In this document: in pieces, positions 38,301-46,347 of the stretch
Layout of the letters: every line of letters begins with the position of its first letter
Position numbering within the stretch: position 1 is the stretch's first letter
Assembly (NCBI RefSeq): GCF_021603645.1
Contig: NZ_BQHJ01000001.1
Span: 806,001 to 870,000 of the forward strand
Source: Pseudomonas pseudonitroreducens
GTDB taxonomy: Bacteria; Pseudomonadota; Gammaproteobacteria; Pseudomonadales; Pseudomonadaceae
Direction: 5' to 3'
DNA: 64,000 nt
Notes under the pieces: generated by a model
Database searches by the model: none
What the model was told of the DNA's origin: nothing
Seen by the model: the letters and a program-made list of their open reading frames with translations, nothing else
Translations under genes and position numbers: made by a program

Positions 38301-39443
38301 ATCGCTCCAGACCACTACCTGCCCGCCCTGGGTCTGGCCATCGGCACGCAGCTCGGCGCCCTTGGCAACGCTGGTGCTGCGGGCGCGCTGTTCGCTGCCC
38401 TTGCCCTGGAAGCTGCCGCCGACCAGCACCTTGCCGCCGGCACCGCGGGTGCCCGAGGCGTCGATCCGCGCCGTGCCGGCGACATTCACTTCATCACCCA
38501 GCACTTTCACTGTGCCGCCGCTGGCGCCCTTGGCACTGAGTGAGCCGCTGACCTGGGTTCGCGCCGCATTGCCGAGGACGATGGTGCCGCCGTCACTGCT
38601 GACCGAATTGGCGGCGACGCTGCCCGAGACGTTGATCACCGAGTCGAGGTGCTTTGCGGCGCGGGCGGCGCTCATGGCGACGACGCCGTTGCCGACGTCG
38701 ATCTCGCCGCTGTGAGTGACGCCACCACTGACGTCGCCGTTGACGCTGGAAGCCTCGCCGGGCTCGCCATTGATGCCAATGCTCAGCAGGCCGTCACCGT
38801 GGAAGTCCAGCGTGGCCCTGGGCCCGGTGGCCAACTGCACGAAACCCTTCTTCGCCTGGATGACACCGGCGTTGTTCACCTGGGCACCGAGCAGGGCGAC
38901 CATGCCGTTGTCGTGGACGGTGATCCGGCCCTGGTGGGTGACGTTGCCGGTCAGCTGGACATCCAGCTTGCCGGTCTGGGCGAACAGTCTGGCCTGCTCG
39001 TCGGTGAGGAAGCCGGCGCTGGCCACCAGGGCGCTGGAGGAAAGGTGCGCATTGGGTCCGATCATCAGGCCATTGGGGTTGACCAGGATCAGTTGGCCAT
39101 TGGAGGTGACTGCCCCGTAGATCTTCGACGGATCGGTGCCGGTCACCCGGTTCAGCGTCACCGATTTTCCATCCGGCTGGTTGAAGGTGATGCGGTGATC
39201 CGGGCCGACGTTGAAGCTCTTCCAGTCGATGGCGGTGCGAGGGCTGGACGTGTTGACGTCCATGCCCTTGCCCTGGCTGGAGATGGTGGCCTGGCCACCG
39301 ATGACCGTACCGCCCTGGGGCAGGTTGTCAGCGATGCCGGCGAGGGGAAAGCAGGCCCCGAGGGACGCCAGCGCCACGGCAATGGCGAGGCGTTTGAGGC
39401 GAAGGGGCGAGTGCGCGCTGGCGTGCAGCGGACTGTGGTTCAT
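35400..39443 (-). CDS. Two-partner secretion exoprotein (TpsA) with MBG/YDG repeats
   Basis: A 1347-residue filamentous-haemagglutinin-type exoprotein. It has a long signal peptide to about residue 38 and a TPS haemagglutination domain (~40-300) containing the NPNGLMIG motif. A beta-helical region follows, then four tandem MBG/YDG-like repeats starting near residues 900, 1000, 1080 and 1160. Three share the pattern V-A-D-S/TKVYG(D)DPAL-Y-VSGLKNGD. The last ~100 residues contain two cysteines (TRCDALE, LICKPRSYG). No toxin domain is seen at the C-terminus, so an adhesin or biofilm role is favoured over contact-dependent inhibition. Confidence 0.88.
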   Translation of the reverse strand: MNHSPLHASAHSPLRLKRLAIAVALASLGACFPLAGIADNLPQGGTVIGGQATISSQGKGMDVNTSSPRTAIDWKSFNVGPDHRITFNQPDGKSVTLNRVTGTDPSKIYGAVTSNGQLILVNPNGLMIGPNAHLSSSALVASAGFLTDEQARLFAQTGKLDVQLTGNVTHQGRITVHDNGMVALLGAQVNNAGVIQAKKGFVQLATGPRATLDFHGDGLLSIGINGEPGEASSVNGDVSGGVTHSGEIDVGNGVVAMSAARAAKHLDSVINVSGSVAANSVSSDGGTIVLGNAARTQVSGSLSAKGASGGTVKVLGDEVNVAGTARIDASGTRGAGGKVLVGGSFQGKGSEQRARSTSVAKGAELRADGQTQGGQVVVWSDGQTHFAGHASARGQQQGGVVETSGRQLRVTSDATVDTRGAVKGTWLLDPETVNIVSDAQADSATGVSSGSATGPSTADLWNVAASAIVNGLANGNVEVSASQRINVNSAIVATNIGQDGNGQPATLALIATGNPVQGRSYEGADLSSDSGSVHINAPILLKDGNLFIAATGDIRLNNAGADYGQRAIIDVGNGIAWLRTSNVASIIQQDGTALMGGQVALEGASVRMDSDLNYAGRLAGKASNGVFRFNQTNASGTTTTGTVTAPYSGETLTGVTAQQLVYRGYQDVVADPSQTWGANTRQVTLQTQDGSSFDYLVFEATGYVTPDGKGGYREIDPAVLLNYLDSSDYLVSGLTFKDSAGITWRITPDANQPTLSSVIRIDTDGNRSSASLPVGFSFSANGGLQVVSTLHEHGWGVESYSAIQGASDQKEIQHNAQDGRSQQLIVDLGTKVDSLDALISNLINDTPWLQKADTSGPSLAPGEQALERGRVHFYETVDKTAEPGVILNHAAQATVSVTADDQSREYGEANPTLTQTTARDSSAQAVKSVDDYVNQQLGRSGIQAGAPSTTATATSDVKPGGYEITNQISADERSQGRYRIEDNQGTLTVRQAELKVKADEHSKVYGDQDPALTYQVSGQKLGEDAANLVAGNLARSAGENVGDYGIHQGAVASLSGNYRLSYEGNLLHITPAQLEVTAQDQTKVYGDRDPALAYSVSGLKNGDKADAVLNGGDLQRESGENVRPQGYAIGQGSLALSSANYTLLFKDGTLQITPARLVVSADDKSKVQGQADPQLTHQVSGLKNGDSADIARGSLSRAPGEETGSYAIGQGTPFNAGSNYTVVFRDGTLTISGPLAPLEPVNPVVPGSAPTALPVTAQSPGNTRCDALESPSAVSANYTVSPAVARTYSVQLICKPRSYGNQQSTTADLRDVLTYANSLFKDGKLIVPDWNRSVIPHDLPAPGKGGK

Positions 39444-39799
39444 GGCGAATCTCCTGGAGTTCTGCTTCAGGAACGATCATTCGCCGTGGACCGATGGCGG
39501 GTAATAGTGCGTCTGCGCGATGCGTTGTAGTGCGTCCCTGATTTTCCTCGGCACCGAGGCCGTCGCCGTGGCCGGAATTGCCGATGCTGTTGGCGTCGGC
39601 CGTGGTCAGTGGCCCTTGCCGGCGTTCTGCGGGGAGCAGTTGGTGCACAGCGGCAGGGTGGTGTTGCTGGTCAGGCTCCAGTTGTCGTTGCGCTGCCAGG
39701 TGGCTGCTGGGCTTTGGTCGCAGCGATGGCGAGGGCGAGCACGCTCAGCCGCTCCTGTTATGGGCAACGTGCGCGCAAGGCGGGGAGGGGGTGGGTCAC
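39444..39799. other. Intergenic region upstream of tpsA
   Basis: 356 bases. On the minus strand one frame reads through a protein-like stretch TWQRNDNWSLTSNTTLPLCT to a stop near 39620, but no start or ribosome site supports a gene; it may be the tail of a lost gene. The tpsA promoter should lie here. I see no clear terminator for the ligase gene, which ends at 39800. Confidence 0.4.
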
Positions 39800-41701
39800 T
39801 CAGCCCGACCAGTCGGTCTGGAAGCTGTAGCGGCCAAGGGCGCGGGCCAATGGTGAGCGATCCGCGCTGCCGGCGATCCGCGCGACCAGGCCGCGGCGGG
39901 CGTCCTGGACGACTTCCACGGCCGGCTCCGGCAGGCCCAGGGCCAGGGCTTCCTCGCGGATCACACGGGCGATCTCACGCTGCTGCAGGGCCGGTTTGAA
40001 GATCTTGCCCACTGCCGTCAGCGGCAGGGCGTCGAGGACTTCGATACGCTTGGGCACGGCGGCGCGCTCGCTGATGTGCTGGTGGGCGAAGCTCAGCAGC
40101 GCAGTGGCGTCGCAGGCCTGGCCGGGATGCAGTTGCACGTAGGCCACCGGCAGTTCGCCGGCGTGCGCGTCGGGGCTGCCGACCGCCGCCACCAGGGCAA
40201 TCGCCGGGTGTGCCTGGAGCGCCTCCTCGATGATCTTCGGGTCGATGTTGTGGCCGCCGCGGATGATCAGTTCCTTCTTGCGCCCGGTGAGCCAGAAGTA
40301 GCCGTCGCCATCCTGGCGCCCCAGGTCGCCGGTGTTGAGCCAGCGTTTGCCGTCGATCTGCAGCCAGATGCCCTGGTTGTGCTGCGGCTCCAGGTAGCCG
40401 TCGAACAGATTGGGGCCGTGCACTGCGATGACGCCGACCTCGTCGGTGCCGGCGTCGCGCTCGTAGCGGCCCTCGGCGTCGAGGATCACCGCGCGCATGG
40501 CCTGGTAGGCCAGGCGCAGGCCAATCGAGCCGATGCGCCTTTCGCCTTCGGGCGGGTTGCTGGATGACACGCAGGCCGCTTCGGTCAGGCCATAGCCTTC
40601 GAGCAGGCGCACGCCGGTCTGCCGTTCGAAGTCGCGGAACAGCTCCTGGGGCAGCGGTGCTGCGCCGCACAGGGCGTACTTCAGGCTCGACAGGTCGTGG
40701 CGTTCGGGGTGCTGGCGGAGCAGGGCGGCGTAAACGGTCGGCACGCCGGAAAAGAAGTTGATGCCGAAGTGCTCGACCAGCGCCCAGAACTTCGCCACCA
40801 CGCCGTCGCCGCGATAGCCCTGGGGTGTGCCGAGGATGACCCGGTCGCCGTGGGTCCAGGGCATCAGCCCGGTCACCAGCTGGCCGTTGACGTGGAACAG
40901 CGGCAGGCCGCAGAAGATGGTCTGGCCGGCATCGCGCGGTTGCATGTTGGCGGCCATGGCCCAGGCGTTGAATACCTCCGAGCCGTGGGTGCGCGCGGCG
41001 ATCTTCGGCAGGCCGGTGGTGCCGCCGGTGCAGAAGTACGAGGAGCGCTCGCCGGCCTGGATACAGCGGCCACTGTCCAGGCGCTCGGCGTTCTGGCGCT
41101 TCATCAGCGTACGCAGATCGTGGATCGGCAGATTCGGGTGGCGGGCCTTCTCGCGCCGCGCCAGCCAGCGCAACAGCAGCGCTTTGGGCAGGCTGACATA
41201 GGGCGCCATGCTGACCCAGACGATCTGCCGCAGGTCGGGCAGCGCGTGCAGCTGTGTGGCGAGCCTGGGCCACAGGTCGCTGCCCGGGGTCGGCGCCAGG
41301 GTCACCAGCACCTTCACTTTCGCAGCCCGCAGCAACTCGGCCATCTGCGCGGCGTCCAGCAGCGGGTTGATCGCCATGACGATCCCGGCGGCCTCGCCAC
41401 CCCAGATGGTGAAATGGGTCTCCGGCAGGTTCGGCAAGACGAAGCCGACAACTTCCTGCGGCCCGACGCCCAGTTGCTGGAAAGCGTTCGCCGCCCGGGT
41501 GATGTCGGCGAACAGCTCGCGATAGCTCCAGTCATGGGTGCGGGTGAAGTCGCCGGCATCGAGGAAGAAGCTCAGCGCCGTGGCGTCGCGGTGCTGCGCG
41601 GCACCGCGGCGCAGTGCCTCGTAGGTGTTCTCGGGCAGGTTGCGTGCGGCCAGTGGCGTGGCTTCCAGGGCATGAATGTCGGCGAGGCTGCGCACGCCCA
41701 T
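39800..41701 (-). CDS. Acyl-CoA synthetase (AMP-forming)
   Basis: A 633-residue adenylate-forming enzyme starting at 41701 (ATGA overlap with the preceding stop). The ATP-binding motif SYFCTGGTTGLPK (T-G-G-T-T-G-x-P-K), GYGLTEA, and the C-terminal TGDLGRQDGDGYFWLTGRKKE with GGHNIDPKIIEEAL are all present. It activates a carboxylic acid as its CoA thioester. As last gene of a TetR/VOC/FAA-hydrolase operon it probably activates an acid released by ring cleavage, or an aromatic acid entering the pathway. The substrate is unresolved. Confidence 0.85.
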   Translation of the reverse strand: MGVRSLADIHALEATPLAARNLPENTYEALRRGAAQHRDATALSFFLDAGDFTRTHDWSYRELFADITRAANAFQQLGVGPQEVVGFVLPNLPETHFTIWGGEAAGIVMAINPLLDAAQMAELLRAAKVKVLVTLAPTPGSDLWPRLATQLHALPDLRQIVWVSMAPYVSLPKALLLRWLARREKARHPNLPIHDLRTLMKRQNAERLDSGRCIQAGERSSYFCTGGTTGLPKIAARTHGSEVFNAWAMAANMQPRDAGQTIFCGLPLFHVNGQLVTGLMPWTHGDRVILGTPQGYRGDGVVAKFWALVEHFGINFFSGVPTVYAALLRQHPERHDLSSLKYALCGAAPLPQELFRDFERQTGVRLLEGYGLTEAACVSSSNPPEGERRIGSIGLRLAYQAMRAVILDAEGRYERDAGTDEVGVIAVHGPNLFDGYLEPQHNQGIWLQIDGKRWLNTGDLGRQDGDGYFWLTGRKKELIIRGGHNIDPKIIEEALQAHPAIALVAAVGSPDAHAGELPVAYVQLHPGQACDATALLSFAHQHISERAAVPKRIEVLDALPLTAVGKIFKPALQQREIARVIREEALALGLPEPAVEVVQDARRGLVARIAGSADRSPLARALGRYSFQTDWSG

Positions 41702-42654
41702 CAGGCTTGCTCCACGACGCGGTTGCGCTGCGTGCCGAGGTCGATGGCGCCATCGGCGCTGCGGATGCTCGCCTCGACCACGTCGCCAGCCTTGAGGTAT
41801 TGGCGGCGGGCCGCCTGAGCCTTGAGGAAGGCCTTCCACTTGATCTGCTCGGGCAGCAGCGCGGCGATGCGCTGCTTGGCCGGCGACGGGATCGACAGCG
41901 CGCAGCCAGCGGGCGTGCCGGTGGCGATCAGGTCGCCGGCGGCGAAATCCTGCACGCCGGAGAGTTCGCTGAGGGTTGCCGCCGGGCCGTGCACCAGGTT
42001 GGCGGTGCTGTCGCTCTGGCGCACCTCGCCGTTGACCGTCAGGCGCAGCTGCAACTGCCCGAGGTAGTGCATGTCCTCGCGGCGCAACAGGCACAGGTAC
42101 GGGCCGACCGGGCCGAAGGTGCGGAAGCTCTTGCCCTTGTAGAACTGCATCTGCGGAATCTGGATATCCCGCGCGGAGTAATCGTTGACGATCACCACGC
42201 CGGCGATGAACTCGTGCAGGTTGGCTTCGTTCACCGCGACCTTGCCGGTGATTTCGCGGCGCAGCACCAGGCCCAGTTCGATCTCGTAGTCGAGAAAGCG
42301 CACCTGGCGCGGTTTGATCAGGTCACTGTCGGCGGCGACGATGCAGCTCTGCGCCTTGGTGAAGATCATGTTGAAGTGCTTGGCGTCCGGGTCCATGCCG
42401 GACTCGAGCATGTGCTGCCGGTAGTTCGCGCCCTGGCAGACGAACTGCTGGTTGCGCGTCACCGGGCTGAGCAGCGTTACCGCCTCCAGCGCCATCTCGT
42501 CACCTTGCAGCGCCTCCAGTTCCCCGGCACTGGTGTGCTGGATCAGCTCGCCAGTGGTTGCGTATTCGCCCGCAATCGGCGTGATGCGCCCCTGGCGGAG
42601 CACGCCCCAGCGGACGGTGTTCTGGTGTTGGTAGCGGACGAGGTGCACGGGCAT
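41701..42654 (-). CDS. Fumarylacetoacetate-hydrolase family protein
   Basis: A 317-residue FAH-fold protein. The metal-binding acids are in the DYEIELGLVLRREITGKV stretch, followed by FIAGVVIVNDYSARDIQ with the conserved Asp and Lys region (QFYKGKSFRTFGPVGP). Members hydrolyse acylpyruvates or isomerise/decarboxylate ring-fission products. Next to a VOC dioxygenase it is the likely second step after ring cleavage, splitting a C-C bond to give an acid for the downstream ligase. The ATG is 66 bp after the dioxygenase stop. Confidence 0.85.
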   Translation of the reverse strand: MPVHLVRYQHQNTVRWGVLRQGRITPIAGEYATTGELIQHTSAGELEALQGDEMALEAVTLLSPVTRNQQFVCQGANYRQHMLESGMDPDAKHFNMIFTKAQSCIVAADSDLIKPRQVRFLDYEIELGLVLRREITGKVAVNEANLHEFIAGVVIVNDYSARDIQIPQMQFYKGKSFRTFGPVGPYLCLLRREDMHYLGQLQLRLTVNGEVRQSDSTANLVHGPAATLSELSGVQDFAAGDLIATGTPAGCALSIPSPAKQRIAALLPEQIKWKAFLKAQAARRQYLKAGDVVEASIRSADGAIDLGTQRNRVVEQA

Positions 42655-42720
42655 GGCAACGACTCCTGGTACTGCGGTGGGCCGCCTCGGGGCGGCGTTG
42701 GTCTTGTTGTGGTCGGGAAC

Positions 42721-43812
42721 TCAGCCGAACATCCGCGCCAGCGTCAGCAGCTTGCGCAGCGTCAGGTCCGGGCTGTGCCGCAGGTTGTGCAGCAGGGCGC
42801 GCAGGGCGGCGATATTCATCACCGGCTTGGTGAAACTGCGCGGCATGCGCTGGCCCCACTGCGACATGGCTTCGGGGCTGACCGCGTGCAGCCCGGTGGG
42901 GCGTTCGGCGGTGAACAGGTCGCCGTCGCAGTAGTGTTCGTGCTTGTGGCCCCAGGGGTCCTGCCAGTAATCGAAGATCTGGCTGCCGAGGATGTGCCGG
43001 CCGATGCCCCAGGCATGTTTCCAGCCACGTTCGAGCAGCACGCGCTGGCCGATGCCGACGGCGTCGGCGTCGATCACTTCATAGGCGCTGTGGCTGTAGG
43101 CGGGCATGAAGCCCTGGGCGAGCGCCAGGGTATGGTGGTCGGCGGGCGTATCGCCCAGGTCCAGGCGCAGGAAGGTCACCGCCGGCGAGCCGTCGGGCAG
43201 CACCTGCACGTCGCTGGGAATGAAGCCGAAGTGTTCGGTGTACCAGGCGCAGGTGGCCTGGTAGTCGGCGACTTCCAGCACCACGTGGCCGAGCTTGATG
43301 ATCTCCGGCGGCGCGATGGGGGGACGCTGGGTGGCGTTGATGCGCGGCGCCGCATCGACCTGGTTGAGTGGCAGTGCCGGGCGGTGGGGCAGCGCCGCTG
43401 CCGGCTGCTGGCCGTGGATCGCTTCGACGAGGAAGCCGGAAGGATCATGCAGGCGCACACGCTGGCCGCCCCCGGGGGCGTCGTGGTTCTCGATGGCCGA
43501 GGCACCGGGAAGTCGTGCGACGCGCTGCAGGTCCTCGCGGCTGCCCAGCGCCAGGCCGAAACCGACAAAGCGCGCGGTGTCGCCCCGTTGTACCCGGTAG
43601 CAGCAGGGCGCGGTGCCGGTGCCGCGAAAGTACAGGCAGTCGCGATCGCGACGCGCCAGGAGCAGGCCGAAGTCGCCGAGGAAGCGCTCGGCCAGCTCCA
43701 GGTCCGGGCGTTCGAAGATCAGCCAGGCCAGCTCACGGGCCTTCACTGTCGGCTGCGGATGCCGTGCCGGCTGGGGCGTTGCCAGCGCGGGGAGGTCGGT
43801 GGCTCGAGTCAT
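42721..43812 (-). CDS. VOC-family extradiol dioxygenase, second type
   Basis: A 363-residue two-domain VOC protein starting at 43812. The metal triad is visible as H176 (LGHVVLEV), H241 (YSHSAYEV) and E292 (HEHYCDG), and D225-H226-H227 (PADHHTLA) matches the second-shell catalytic His region of extradiol dioxygenases. The C-terminus continues ~70 residues beyond the fold. It differs clearly from the catechol dioxygenase at 17 kb and, being paired with a FAH-family hydrolase, probably cleaves a different aromatic diol. It lies 96 bp after the second tetR, on the same strand. Confidence 0.85.
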   Translation of the reverse strand: MTRATDLPALATPQPARHPQPTVKARELAWLIFERPDLELAERFLGDFGLLLARRDRDCLYFRGTGTAPCCYRVQRGDTARFVGFGLALGSREDLQRVARLPGASAIENHDAPGGGQRVRLHDPSGFLVEAIHGQQPAAALPHRPALPLNQVDAAPRINATQRPPIAPPEIIKLGHVVLEVADYQATCAWYTEHFGFIPSDVQVLPDGSPAVTFLRLDLGDTPADHHTLALAQGFMPAYSHSAYEVIDADAVGIGQRVLLERGWKHAWGIGRHILGSQIFDYWQDPWGHKHEHYCDGDLFTAERPTGLHAVSPEAMSQWGQRMPRSFTKPVMNIAALRALLHNLRHSPDLTLRKLLTLARMFG

Positions 43813-43856
43813 TCCTGTTGTTCTCCGTAGCCTTTTCGCGGGCAAGGCCGGGCCCG

Positions 43857-43877
43857 CACCTCCGGCGAGCGGAGGTG
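43857..43877. terminator. Hairpin between tetR copy 2 and the dioxygenase gene
   Basis: CACCTCCG-GCGAG-CGGAGGTG, perfect 8-bp stem without a T-run. It is in the intercistronic gap and could set the ratio of regulator to enzyme transcript. Confidence 0.35.
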
Positions 43878-43908
43878 TTGTCGGTTGGCGGAAATCAGTC
43901 CGTCGTGG

Positions 43909-44523
43909 TCAGTCGCGCGCGGCCAGCGGCGGCAGGTCGAGTGTCGCCAGGCGTCGTGCTTCGGCTTCTTCCACACCCAGTGCGCGCAGCACCAGTTCAG
44001 CGGTATCGGTGCCAGCGTCACGCCAGGTCTTCAGGCCCTCGATGACCAGGAACATGGCGCCAAGGGTGGCGCTGGCCAGTAGCGAGATCACTGTCACCAA
44101 CTGCTCCTGGCGGAAGCGGTAACGGCCGCCCTGCAGGCCGCTGAGCAGGTCGGTGGTGGCCTGGCTGTAGAACATTTCCCGCAACGCGCTATCACTCATC
44201 GCGAAGCGATTGAGGAAGGCGCCCCACTGCGGTTCCTCGTGAGTGCGCCGAATGAAGAAGCGAATGCCGTTGGCCAGGCGCTCGGCCGGGTCCTGCAGCT
44301 CGGCGAAGCTCCTGCTCACGCGCTGGTGCATCTCCTTGCTCAACTGGCTGGCAACCTGGCGGAACAACTGCTCGATGTTCTCCACGTTGTTGTAGACGGT
44401 GCCGCGCGCCACGCCGGCTTCCTGGGCCAGGTCACTGATATTGACCTGGCTGATGCCCTTTTCGGTGAACAGGCGCAGGGCTGCCTGGTGGATGCGGCGT
44501 TGCACGGGGTTGAGATCTTCCAT
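43909..44523 (-). CDS. TetR-family repressor (copy 2, paralogue of the 22.3-kb regulator)
   Basis: A 204-residue regulator. The helix-turn-helix VNISDLAQEAGVARGTVYNNVEN is nearly identical in layout to copy 1 (VSELAQTAGVARGTIYKKLES). The effector domain shares LANGIRFFIRRTHEEPQWGAFLNR, KTWRDAGTDTAELVLRALGV and overall length. Operators at 44555-44574 and 44710-44727 carry the same TGAACA-N4-TGTTCA core. It should repress itself, the downstream VOC/FAH/ligase genes, and formerly the divergent amidohydrolase now lost. Cross-regulation with copy 1 is likely. Confidence 0.88.
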   Translation of the reverse strand: MEDLNPVQRRIHQAALRLFTEKGISQVNISDLAQEAGVARGTVYNNVENIEQLFRQVASQLSKEMHQRVSRSFAELQDPAERLANGIRFFIRRTHEEPQWGAFLNRFAMSDSALREMFYSQATTDLLSGLQGGRYRFRQEQLVTVISLLASATLGAMFLVIEGLKTWRDAGTDTAELVLRALGVEEAEARRLATLDLPPLAARD

Positions 44524-44554
44524 TGGCCTGGGTTCCAGAATCGAACTGGAAATG

Positions 44555-44574
44555 ATTGAACACTCGTGTTCAAT
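44555..44574. promoter_or_regulatory. TetR operator before tetR copy 2
   Basis: ATTGAACA-CTCG-TGTTCAAT, perfect 8-bp arms, centred about 40 bp upstream of the tetR start. It shares its core with the three sites of the first island. Confidence 0.8.
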
Positions 44575-44709
44575 TTCCGTCAATGATCAAATTTCCACAA
44601 GCGGCCAAGAGATTCACCGTTTACTTCTATATATTGTTGTCTTTTAACGTTTTTGTTGGAAGTAAAGAATTTTCAATTCTTGTCGGCGGTGAGCATTGGC
44701 TTAAAGAAT

Positions 44710-44727
44710 TTGAACACTGATGTTCAA
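44710..44727. promoter_or_regulatory. TetR operator before the amidohydrolase remnant
   Basis: TTGAACA-CTGA-TGTTCAA, perfect 7-bp arms, about 47 bp upstream of the remnant's ATG. It has been kept although the gene it served is broken. Confidence 0.8.
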
Positions 44728-44774
44728 TATTTCATCTCCAGGTCATGGCCAGCCGCAGGAGACGCATAACAACA

Positions 44775-44990
44775 ATGAGCATCCAACAAGGCCGCATTGA
44801 CGTGCACCACCCCATCATTCCGCCGGTCTGCGCCGAGGCGATTTACCGCCATGGTCTCCAGCGCCATGCCGGTGCACCGTGGCCTTCCATCACCGCACGC
44901 ATTGCCCCGGTGGCGCAGGCAGCCAGCAGGTCCAGCGCCAGGCCTGCGGCGGCGTCGGAATACGCCTTCCTCTTTCTCAGCGCTGCCTGA
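44775..44990 (+). pseudogene. Truncated amidohydrolase (remnant of a third paralogue)
   Basis: The first residues, MSIQQGRIDVHH-IIPP, are identical to the intact enzyme at 23081. Weaker similarity continues to about residue 37 (GL...AGAP.P), after which the frame is unrelated and stops at 71 codons. The second metal histidine of HxH (H13 in the intact copy) is a proline here. The upstream operator and the AACAACAATG start context are intact. It is clearly a decayed gene; a functional 71-residue peptide is unlikely. Confidence 0.75.
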
Positions 44991-45079
44991 AGAGCAGCGG
45001 CAGCCTGAACAGGCCACTGTTGCAGGTCGGGTACCGGTCTTTGCGGCAGTGCATCCACCTGCCGTTGCCGGGCGAGGGC

Positions 45080-45625
45080 TCAGCCGGCGATCTCCGGGTA
45101 TCGACGGGGTTCGTCAGGCGAGTTGCTCTGCACGCCGAGCGCCAGGCGCCAGTAACCCACATCGTGCCACTGGCCGAGCTTGAAGCTGACTTGCGGGAAG
45201 GTGCCTATGTGCCTGAAGCCCATTTGTTCATGCAGGCCGACGCTGGCCGCATTGGGCAGGGCGATACCGGCATAGGCGGCGTTGAATCCCTGCCGTGCGA
45301 GCAGGGCCAGCAGCTCGGCGTAAAGGCGGCGGCCAATGCCGGTGCGGCGTTCACCCTGGGCAACGTAGAGCGTGACATCCACCGCCCATCGATAGGCGGC
45401 GCGCGCCCGATGCTGGCTTGCGTAGGCGTAGCCGGCCAGGCGCCCGTCGCGCAGCGCGACCAGGTAGGGATAAGCCTGCAGGGTGGTGACGATCCGCTGG
45501 CGCATCTCCTCGATGGTCGGCGGCACTTCCTCGAAGGAGATTGCCGTAGTGGTCACGATCGGCGCGTAGATGGCCAGGATTGCCGGGGCGTCCTCGGCGC
45601 GTGCTGGTCTGATTTCGATGGACAT
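45080..45625 (-). CDS. arsN1: GNAT acetyltransferase, ArsN1/phosphinothricin-acetyltransferase-like
   Basis: A 181-residue GNAT protein with the N-terminal IRPARAEDAPAILAIYAPIV typical of the Pat/Bar group, the SFEEVPPTIEEM segment, and the acetyl-CoA loop GERRTGIGRRLY. It is only 7 bp after arsH and is the last gene of the ars operon. GNATs in this position (ArsN1) acetylate the amino group of arsinothricin, an organoarsenical glutamate mimic, and are related to phosphinothricin resistance enzymes. The family is clear. The arsinothricin assignment rests on context; methionine sulfoximine or phosphinothricin acetylation is the alternative. Confidence 0.75.
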   Translation of the reverse strand: MSIEIRPARAEDAPAILAIYAPIVTTTAISFEEVPPTIEEMRQRIVTTLQAYPYLVALRDGRLAGYAYASQHRARAAYRWAVDVTLYVAQGERRTGIGRRLYAELLALLARQGFNAAYAGIALPNAASVGLHEQMGFRHIGTFPQVSFKLGQWHDVGYWRLALGVQSNSPDEPRRYPEIAG

Positions 45626-45632
45626 GGCGACC

Positions 45633-46334
45633 TCAGATCGAACGCTGGTTCATGCGCGCGGAAAGCTGTTCGGCGCTTTCCTTGCGTTCCGAGTAACGGT
45701 CCACCAGGAACTCCTGGCGATCACGTAGCAGCAGGGTGAACTTCAGCAGTTCTTCCATGACGTCGACCACCCGATCGTAGTAGGGCGACGGCTTCATGCG
45801 GCCCGCTTCGTCGAACTCCAGGTAGGCCTTGGGCACCGAGGACTGGTTGGGGATGGTGAACATGCGCATCCAGCGGCCGAGCACGCGCAGCTGGTTGACC
45901 ACGTTGAAGGATTGCGAGCCGCCGCAAACCTGCATGACCGCCAGTGTCTTGCCCTGGGTGGGGCGCATGGCGCCAAGCGCCAGGGGAATCCAGTCGATCT
46001 GCGCCTTGAACACCGCCGACATTGCTCCGTGACGCTCCGGCGAGCACCACACCTGGCCTTCCGACCACTGCACCAGCTCACGCAGCTCCAGTACCTTGGG
46101 GTGCTCCACGGGCACGTCGTCAGGCAGCGGCAGGCCGGAAGGGTGGAAGACTCGGGTTTCGGCGCCGAAGTGCTCCAGCAGGCGTGCGGCTTCTTCCACC
46201 AGCAGGCGGCTGAAGGAGCGCTCGCGGGTCGATCCGTAGAGCAGCAGGATGCGCGGTTTGTGCTCGCTGGTACGGTTTGCCGCCGGCGGCAGGTCGAACA
46301 GCGAAAGGTCGAGGTTGGGCAGTTGTTCCGACAT
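45633..46334 (-). CDS. arsH: ArsH, NADPH-dependent organoarsenical oxidase
   Basis: A 233-residue flavodoxin-like FMN protein. The phosphate-binding loop is [13 protein letters not shown], with [23 protein letters not shown] and [17 protein letters not shown] further on, all standard for ArsH. It oxidises toxic trivalent methylarsenicals to the pentavalent form. The start at 46334 follows GCAGGAG. It sits between arsC (13 bp) and the acetyltransferase (7 bp). Confidence 0.93.
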   Translation of the reverse strand: MSEQLPNLDLSLFDLPPAANRTSEHKPRILLLYGSTRERSFSRLLVEEAARLLEHFGAETRVFHPSGLPLPDDVPVEHPKVLELRELVQWSEGQVWCSPERHGAMSAVFKAQIDWIPLALGAMRPTQGKTLAVMQVCGGSQSFNVVNQLRVLGRWMRMFTIPNQSSVPKAYLEFDEAGRMKPSPYYDRVVDVMEELLKFTLLLRDRQEFLVDRYSERKESAEQLSARMNQRSI

Positions 46335-46347
46335 GTCTTGCTCCTGC

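Noticed and set aside
44843-45058. Minus-strand frame opposite the amidohydrolase remnant
   Set aside because: Overlaps a demonstrable remnant, has no ribosome site and no recognised motif.
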